Origin: Chitinophaga agrisoli
GTDB lineage: Bacteria > Bacteroidota > Bacteroidia > Chitinophagales > Chitinophagaceae
Assembly: GCF_008386695.1 (NCBI RefSeq)
Contig: NZ_VUOC01000004.1
Location: 1,304,327-1,368,326 of the forward strand
Direction of reading: 5' to 3'
DNA length: 64,000 nt
Shown: in pieces, positions 59,301 to 64,000 of the stretch
How positions within the stretch are numbered: position 1 is the stretch's first letter
How the letters are laid out: each line of letters opens with the position of its first letter
Made by a program: the position numbers and the translations under genes
The notes under the pieces: generated by a model
The model's input: only the letters and a program-made list of their open reading frames with translations
Told to the model about the DNA's origin: nothing
Databases searched by the model: none

Positions 59301-59461
59301 TGGATTACTACTGTTGCCCCTTCTATACTCTGTTGTGTGGCGGCATCTAAGACTTTGCCTTTTAGTTGTGCTTCCTGTGCCTCGGAGAGAAGAGGCCATG
59401 AGCCAAGGCTCAAAATCAGTGCAAAGATCTTGAGCAAGTGTTTTTTAGTTCGTTGCATCAT
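56366..59461 (-). CDS. SusC/RagA TonB-dependent outer-membrane receptor
   Basis: A 1031-residue receptor with a signal peptide (residues 1-29). Residues 32-105 form a carboxypeptidase-D-like domain (QLKGKVLDAATQQSIEGATV), then comes the TonB box DVVVTALGI, the plug with VNIVNGSNSIGGSSKIVIRG and DGIPIDNSNSV, and the beta-barrel ending in SFGLNLNFKF. The final aromatic residue fits outer-membrane insertion. It is the first gene of the operon SusC-SusD-ggt-PLC. The promoter is probably the TACATTTG box at 59488-59481. Confidence 0.93.
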   Translation of the reverse strand: MMQRTKKHLLKIFALILSLGSWPLLSEAQEAQLKGKVLDAATQQSIEGATVVIQGTTKGARTLADGTFSLNAEKDAVLIISSIGYEQQHVTVKDGFVNITMNATSRQLQDVVVTALGITSKKRAVGYSIQEVKGETMTQARETNLVNALAGRVAGVNIVNGSNSIGGSSKIVIRGETSLAGNNQPLFVVDGIPIDNSNSVSSTGMKIDYGNGAGEINPDDIENISVLKGPTAAALYGSRAGNGVVLITTKKGKAGQGIGVSVNSTTSIETVMLLPTYQNGYGQGRGGVYNIGDGGRSWGPPLDGRDMKVPVNTEYPPKNGEVVKWVPYPDNVKEFYQTGRTLTNNVAVSGGNDKGTFRVSYTNLNQTGLVPNTDQKRDNVALNAGYKITDKLTINTAVNYINTNSKNRTVIGYGNESPVYTWIWEGRQVRTDKMRDYWFKGYEGTQPFTYNYTLNDNPYFGAYENLNGMQKDRWIGNVSLNYQFTPELSLMVRTGMDQSNERRDTRRSQGTNSYRQGMYRLEKLLFQERNSDFLLTYQKSLNSDWTIKGSVGGNQMRQKQEDISATAGQLSVPGVYNLGNSSLPLAGSQYDQKYAINSLYGYGQAAYKNAIFLDVTARNDWSSSLPAANNSYFYPSVSLSGVFTDFMKLPANSPLSFGKVRLSWARVGNDTRPYRLRNVYGYSTAWSSLQTVAEPSSIANADLLPEMLDTYEMGTELKFFNNRVGLDFTYYNTVSKNQILSLPLDQTSGYTTRFLNAGKIQSHGFEVMLNLAPVRSKNFQWDIMVNWSASRAKVVELVDGLDTYSLPSGHLSNQARVGGRMGDMYGTTYKRDADGNIIYLNGLPQDDPTLKKLGNYNPDWIAGISNTFNYKGFVASFLLDWKYGGQIYDYMYVRGNEAGQLIESLEGREHGIVGKGVMLAQDGKYVPNNVNVSAETYWGGYFNGESGTFDATWLKLREVKLGYVIPRRVLGRFPIKDISIMFVGRNLLLWTKVPHVDPDTSSMSGDAVVAGDENFSLPSARSFGLNLNFKF

Positions 59462-59480
59462 ATTAGATTGTTATAGGGGA

Positions 59481-59488
59481 CAAATGTA
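59481..59488 (-). promoter_or_regulatory. -7 box TACATTTG of the SusC operon
   Basis: On the minus strand the bases read TACATTTG, an exact TAnnTTTG match 20 bases before the ATG at 59461. No clear TTG is found at the usual upstream distance, so an activator or alternative sigma factor may be needed. Confidence 0.6.
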
Positions 59489-59850
59489 TTCGCGGGATGT
59501 TAACTTATAGTATTAGAAATGTTAAGTGATAGTAAACAAAATATTAACAGGGACCTACAAGAAAAGATTAGGCTGATTCTGTTCTATGGCATGACAATAT
59601 CCTCTGCCACAGCGGACGTACTGGCTTAACGTCCTAGCCTATACGTTCTATGACAGCATTTATATGCGCTATTATGCTAAGTACTTAATATGGGTAAAAT
59701 AATACGTAAAGTTTACAATTAATAAACAATGGGGGTTATCTGTATATTACCATTTGGGGATCATGTCCTGTACTGGTTTTTCTATGGGAACCTGACATAC
59801 GTCAGAATTACTTATGCTTCCTGTGCTTATACCCGTACTTACTATATTTA
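59489..59850. other. Non-coding upstream region of the SusC operon
   Basis: About 360 AT-rich bases upstream of the SusC promoter. It contains TTAAC/GTTAA repeats and a TAAGTTAACAT stretch near 59495-59510 but no coding frame. It could hold an activator site, yet no clear dyad is visible. Confidence 0.45.
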
Positions 59851-59888
59851 AAAAGACCGCCTCAAAATTAGTTTTGAGACGGTCTTTT
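59851..59888 (-). terminator. Strong terminator of the 524-residue lipoprotein gene
   Basis: AAAAGACCGCCTCAAAA (59851-59867) and TTTTGAGACGGTCTTTT (59872-59888) pair with one mismatch around TTAG. It lies 14 bases after the stop on the minus strand; the stem begins and ends in A/T runs that can serve both strands. Confidence 0.85.
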
Positions 59889-59902
59889 TTTTATTATACC
59901 AA

Positions 59903-61402
59903 CTAGTTCATATTCGGCTCCGGGTTAGCAAATGGGGATGGCGTATAAACGCCGCCGGCTTCTCTGAGGTCCTCTGCCAGATTGCCTGCCGTCCATACGA
60001 GAAAGGGCGGGTAAGGCATATTTTCCCTTGTTAAGGAGAAGCCAAATGCTTCCTGGGCTACCAGGTAACCCAGGTAATGGTCATTGGTATCGCCTATATC
60101 AAAGGTACCGGTACCTGCTTCATAGATCAGGTCGTAGATGCGCACAAACTGATGGCCATCAATATCCCCGTCTAATTTGATCGTGTAGTAATACCATTCC
60201 GTATTGCCCAACTGCGCGGGCGCAACGGGATGATCTGTATTGACGGAATGCGAAGGGAATACACCTACGGATCTGCGCACTATACGCCCATTCACGGTTT
60301 GCTCCAGGGTTATGAAGGTGCCTCCCAGGTAGGCGCCGGATGAGCCAATCCTCGACCCCCAAACCGGTTGCGCCACGTAAATAGTCACTTTACCGGGCAC
60401 GGTCTGAGACAGATCAAATGGGGCCAGATACTGGCTGATGTTTTCTATAGGATACGATGCCGACGGTGTAGACACCATATAAGGTACCGGATCCACACCT
60501 TCCTCCGGATCGTCAGACCCGCCGCCACCAGGGCTATAAGGCCCGGTTGGACATCCCGGCGCAGACGGGGTTATCAGGCAATCCGGCTTATCATCTTCCC
60601 AAGTGGTGGTGCATACTTCGTATACGTTCAGTACTATTACATCAACACACTCATCACCTTCATGCATGCTGCCATCTGGTTCATCAACCATTACCTTAAT
60701 ACATTGCTGTTCCCATGAGATAATAACACTCTCTGTGGTGCAGGTCTCTACCCATCTGGCGTTTTTCTTACGGGCTTCTTCCCGTACCACCTTATTAAAA
60801 TCCAGCCTGGAGACCATTTTGGCATTCTTCACCTTATAGGCCAGTATGGGTTTACCATCCAGCGTGCGTTGCACCAGGTAACCGGAAAAGTCCTTATCCA
60901 GCGCCCACAAGGTATTCTGACTGGCATCATACTGGTGACGGGCCATATAATTTGTCTCCGGCATGTAGGTCACCAGCTTTTCGGTGATAGAACCATCTGC
61001 GAATTTATAAAACACCAGGCGGTCAAAATTAGCCAGTTCCTGCTTGCCAGGCCCGGTAGTTCTGGCGATAGTATCACCTTGTGGCGCTAAACGGATAGCC
61101 ATGATCTGCCGTTTCTCAAAATAGACAGGCACTTCAATGATCTGGCAATCACTTCCCTGAAAGGTTTGGGCCTTATCCCATACAGGGTAGAGCTTAACGG
61201 GACCCGTGGGCCTTACCTGCTGTTTCATAGCGGGACGTACTTCTTTGTAGAAATGCCGGCGTGCTTCCTTTACTGTAAATACACGGGAAGCACCGCTATC
61301 TTTTTTGCCGGGGGCATTGGCCTCTTTATGGCACGCAACAAAAACTCCCGCCATGGTCGCACCTAATAGTAGCAACAAGACAAGGGGTGATCTTAGTTTC
61401 AT
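59903..61402 (-). CDS. Large modular lipoprotein, function unknown
   Basis: About 499 residues from the ATG at 61402; the frame is open to 61477, but the start at 61402 gives the signal peptide MKLRSPLVLLLLLGATMAGV and the lipidated Cys24 of VFVAC. The N-terminal 260 residues include FYKFADGSITEKLVTYMPET and YLVQRTLDGKPILAYKVKN. A cysteine-rich stretch follows (VETCTTES, QQCIKVM, GDECVDV, VCTTTW, PDCLI, PGCPTG), then a GGGGSDDPEEG linker. The C-terminal 190 residues form a beta-rich domain with FPSHSVNTDH and EWYYYTIKLDGDIDG. I do not recognise a family. The domain order, conserved front plus linker plus separate tail, recalls delivered effector proteins but this is speculation. Confidence 0.7.
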   Translation of the reverse strand: MKLRSPLVLLLLLGATMAGVFVACHKEANAPGKKDSGASRVFTVKEARRHFYKEVRPAMKQQVRPTGPVKLYPVWDKAQTFQGSDCQIIEVPVYFEKRQIMAIRLAPQGDTIARTTGPGKQELANFDRLVFYKFADGSITEKLVTYMPETNYMARHQYDASQNTLWALDKDFSGYLVQRTLDGKPILAYKVKNAKMVSRLDFNKVVREEARKKNARWVETCTTESVIISWEQQCIKVMVDEPDGSMHEGDECVDVIVLNVYEVCTTTWEDDKPDCLITPSAPGCPTGPYSPGGGGSDDPEEGVDPVPYMVSTPSASYPIENISQYLAPFDLSQTVPGKVTIYVAQPVWGSRIGSSGAYLGGTFITLEQTVNGRIVRRSVGVFPSHSVNTDHPVAPAQLGNTEWYYYTIKLDGDIDGHQFVRIYDLIYEAGTGTFDIGDTNDHYLGYLVAQEAFGFSLTRENMPYPPFLVWTAGNLAEDLREAGGVYTPSPFANPEPNMN

Positions 61403-61606
61403 AAGTGGAATTTTGGTATAGGTTGAGAAATAAGAGAAAAAGGGTTTAAAATCATTGGCTACAGGTAACCAGGGCACAAATCAATCTGCCTGAAGTTAAT
61501 AACGGGAAAGCATATCTGCAAATTTTGTAAGGGAAATTTTTAAAATAAGTAATACCATCCGGACAGTAAGCGGGAAAATAATTATATTGAAACCATAATT
61601 CCACCT

Positions 61607-63553
61607 ATGCGATACCCTATACCCCTTTTACTGGTAGCCTGTATCTTTTTATCCTGCCATCACTTACCCTCCCGTGTAAACGCCGTGTTGGAAATGGCCG
61701 GTAATAACCGCGCTGAATTGGAGAAAGTGATCACTCATTACAGGAACGAACCGGAAAAATTACGTGCAGCCTACTTCCTGATCAGCAACATGCCTGGCCA
61801 TTTTACGTATGAGGGCGATGCGGTGCAGCATTTCAGCGGTATTTTCACCGTACTGGATTCCCTGCACAGGAAAGGCATTAAAGTGCCTACTACTTCGCCT
61901 ATACTAAAACATGCCTGGGATTCCCTGGTGAGCGCCTATGGCAGCAGGCCCACGACACAGGAAGCAGAAGTACATCCGGATTATCTTTCGCTATCTGCCA
62001 GCTTCCTTATATCGCATATCGATGCTTCTTTTAAGGTATGGAAAGAAAGCCCCTGGTGTAAACAGCTCCGCTTTGAACAGTTCTGTGAATACCTGCTACC
62101 CTACCGCGCCGGCCGGGAAAGACCGGAACTGTTCCATAACCGCCTGCGTGAGCGCTTTGCTTTATTGCGCGATACTTCCAGGGCAAAGAACAGTTATGAC
62201 TTCACCGATCAGTTTAACCAGCAGATAAGGGCTTTTATAGGACTTAACAATACCATGCGCCTCTATCCTTTTGATATGAGCGTGAGCGAAATGGAAAAGG
62301 CGCGCAGAGGCTCCTGCGCCCATCTCTGTCAATACGAAACACAAGCCCTGCGAGCCAATGGCATACCAGCCGCGGTAGACTATGTGCCGGTATGGGGCGA
62401 TCTGAACCGCGGACATGAATGGGTGGCACTGTTGCAGGAAAACGGCAAATGTTTTGCATTTAATGCAGGTGGCGCCGGCTTTGGCGGCATTTATGATTGC
62501 CCCTACCGTTACAGTAAAGTATATCGCAAAACCTTTGCGCTGCAGGAAACCGGCGAAGCCCCACCCGGACAGCAAGTACCTGAGTCACTGCTTAACCAGT
62601 ACCGCCGCGATGTAACGGAGGAGTACACCAAAGTGAGCGATCTTGATATTCCGCTGACCAGGGGCTCAGACATTCCACGCAGTTATGCGGTGCTCTGTAC
62701 ATTCCGCACCTCCAGCTGGGGCGCACAAGCCTATGGCCCCATCGAAAATAAACACGCACGCTTTAGCAAAATAGGCAGGAACCTGCTATATATAGTGATG
62801 TACTATTACCAGGGTAAATACTACCCGGCTACAGATCCGTTTATCCTGCAGGACAACGGACAGATCCGCTACCTGCGGGGCAATGCCCAGCCACAACCCA
62901 TGCAGCTGCTGCGTAAATATCCCCGTTTTCCGGCTATGCTGGAATACATGGGCGCCATGGTAGGCGGCCGCTTCCAGGGCGCTAATAAACCCGATTTCAG
63001 CGACTCCGTAAACCTGTTTACGGTCACCGGTATTCCCGCAAAATTGGAAACCGCCCCGGTAACTACCAGCCACCCCTTCCGCTATGTACGCTTTATACCC
63101 GCCCACGGTATTAAGGCAAATATTGCGGAACTAATGTTCTATAGCAACGACACCGCCGTGCTGCAGGGCAAAACAATTGGCTTCCCGGAAGTGTCGCAGG
63201 ATGAAACAGGCACCGCCCTGCAGAATGTATTTGACGGACAGCTGGAAACCTATTTCTCCGGTATTAAAAACGGCGTATGCTGGGTAGGGCTGGACCTTGG
63301 AAAGCCATACACTATCAGGCGTATCCGTTATTGCCCGCGTAGCGACACCAATTTTATCCTGGAAGGTGACACCTATGCCCTCAGCTACTGGAACGGCGAA
63401 AAATGGGTGAATGCGGGTAAGCAGATAGCAGCCGGCTCCCCGCTCTCCTTTCCGCAAGCGCCTGCAGGCAGGGTATATATTCTCCATAACTTAAGTAAGG
63501 GCAATGAAGAACGTATTTTCACTTATGAGAATGGACAGCAGGTTTGGTGGTGA
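61607..63553 (+). CDS. Transglutaminase-like lipoprotein with C-terminal discoidin-like domain
   Basis: A 648-residue lipoprotein with lipobox IFLSC and lipidation at Cys17. A helical N-terminal half leads to the transglutaminase core: Cys237 in RRGSCAHLCQYETQ, followed by GIPAAVDYVPVWG and His270 in RGHEWVAL. The third catalytic residue is not clear. After a middle beta segment, residues about 505-640 resemble an F5/8 type C domain (ALQNVFDGQLETYFSG, CWVGLDLGKPYTIRRI). This layout is common in Bacteroidota and often acts on surface or peptidoglycan-linked peptides. It overlaps the start of the following membrane protein by up to 50 bases. Confidence 0.85.
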   Translation: MRYPIPLLLVACIFLSCHHLPSRVNAVLEMAGNNRAELEKVITHYRNEPEKLRAAYFLISNMPGHFTYEGDAVQHFSGIFTVLDSLHRKGIKVPTTSPILKHAWDSLVSAYGSRPTTQEAEVHPDYLSLSASFLISHIDASFKVWKESPWCKQLRFEQFCEYLLPYRAGRERPELFHNRLRERFALLRDTSRAKNSYDFTDQFNQQIRAFIGLNNTMRLYPFDMSVSEMEKARRGSCAHLCQYETQALRANGIPAAVDYVPVWGDLNRGHEWVALLQENGKCFAFNAGGAGFGGIYDCPYRYSKVYRKTFALQETGEAPPGQQVPESLLNQYRRDVTEEYTKVSDLDIPLTRGSDIPRSYAVLCTFRTSSWGAQAYGPIENKHARFSKIGRNLLYIVMYYYQGKYYPATDPFILQDNGQIRYLRGNAQPQPMQLLRKYPRFPAMLEYMGAMVGGRFQGANKPDFSDSVNLFTVTGIPAKLETAPVTTSHPFRYVRFIPAHGIKANIAELMFYSNDTAVLQGKTIGFPEVSQDETGTALQNVFDGQLETYFSGIKNGVCWVGLDLGKPYTIRRIRYCPRSDTNFILEGDTYALSYWNGEKWVNAGKQIAAGSPLSFPQAPAGRVYILHNLSKGNEERIFTYENGQQVWW

Positions 63554-64000
63554 ACAGACGCCCTTTATATTAGCTGCCGGCGCTTTGCTGTTCTCCATTT
63601 GCACACTGGACCGCGCTTTCATAACCGGCTATGCCTGTGCTATAATGATCTGCCTGTATCTGCATCCTGCTGTCAGGCGGCGTAAACGTTTGCTTTGGAT
63701 AGCAGCATTATTATTATTGTTATTGCCCATAGCCCTGGCTTTTTGTTTGAAAACCGGCTCCAGTCAGGGCCGCCTGCTGATCTATAAGATCTCTGCCAAT
63801 ATCCTCCGGGAGCATTTTCCGCAAGGCATTGGCTGGGGCAAGTTCCAGACCGTTTACAACAACTACCAGGCGGCCTATTTCAGAGACGGCAATTATACCA
63901 CCACAGAACTGCTGGTAGCAGATAATTCCTATTTTGCCTTTAACGATTATTTTCAATGGATCATAGAAGGCGGCTGGATAGCCATGATCGCGATACCCGC
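63531..64000 (+). CDS. O-antigen ligase/Wzy-like membrane protein (3' end beyond window)
   Basis: An open frame starts at ATG 63531 (or 63525/63504) and reaches the right edge. It contains hydrophobic segments such as PFILAAGALLFSICTLD and RLLWIAALLLLLLPIALAF. A block of the O-antigen ligase group follows: KTGSSQGRLLIYKISANILR, GIGWGKFQTVYNNYQAAY and a YFAFNDYFQWIIEGGW stretch. Such proteins join or polymerise surface sugars. The start overlaps the transglutaminase-like gene by 23 to 50 bases, so coupled translation is likely. The remainder of the gene is outside the window. Confidence 0.75.
   Translation, partial: MDSRFGGEQTPFILAAGALLFSICTLDRAFITGYACAIMICLYLHPAVRRRKRLLWIAALLLLLLPIALAFCLKTGSSQGRLLIYKISANILREHFPQGIGWGKFQTVYNNYQAAYFRDGNYTTTELLVADNSYFAFNDYFQWIIEGGWIAMIAIP

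Overview
The window comes from a Bacteroidota chromosome, most likely a member of the Chitinophagaceae such as Chitinophaga. The evidence is a SusC/SusD pair, orphan FtsX/MacB-type permeases without an ATPase gene, many lipoproteins and secreted hydrolases, repeated Bacteroidota -7 boxes of the form TAnnTTTG with a TTG about 19-22 bases upstream, and few Shine-Dalgarno sites. The genus is an inference from gene content; no rRNA is present. There is one tRNA (Lys-UUU) and no insertion sequence, CRISPR array, rRNA or phage structural gene.

Layout. Bases 1-4200 hold a sugar-acid catabolic module: an IlvD/Edd dehydratase cut by the left edge, a KDPG-type aldolase, a 2-dehydro-3-deoxygalactonokinase and an SDR. 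Bases 4340-16400 hold secreted hydrolases (M20 amidohydrolase, serine hydrolase, penicillin acylase, alpha/beta hydrolase), a TetR-SDR pair with three operator-like repeats, a TetR-like/ABC1 kinase pair, a flavoprotein disulfide reductase and an amidohydrolase gene wrecked by an internal deletion. Bases 16395-31420 hold an FtsX-type permease, a lipoprotein hydrolase, a Tat-exported phosphocholine-specific phospholipase C, a circularly permuted SGNH hydrolase, a PAP2 phosphatase, a Bor-like lipoprotein, a flavin oxidase and a membrane protein carrying sphingomyelin-synthase-like motifs.

Bases 31585-36018 hold a subtilase lipoprotein, a tautomerase-cupin pair divergent from a LysR regulator, and a metallo-hydrolase. 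Directly behind tRNA-Lys (36107-36179) lies an AT-richer accessory stretch to about 42300. It contains gene fragments, a DUF2975 membrane protein under an elaborate repeat promoter, a DHFR-like reductase, a PA2169-type helical bundle, and an orphan molybdopterin oxidoreductase with a small helical partner.

Bases 42805-64000 hold a LamG-GH127 arabinofuranosidase, an esterase, a second FtsX permease, and an operon reading SusC-SusD-gamma-glutamyltransferase-phospholipase C. A modular secreted lipoprotein, a transglutaminase-like lipoprotein and the start of an O-antigen-ligase-like membrane protein cut by the right edge complete the window.

Most novel observations: the SGNH hydrolase whose catalytic GDS block sits at the C-terminus (24773-25507); the sphingomyelin-synthase-like protein (29876-30520); the SusCD-GGT-PLC operon; the three-copy operator before the SDR gene at 8181; and the molybdoenzyme that lacks the fourth cysteine of its Fe-S motif.
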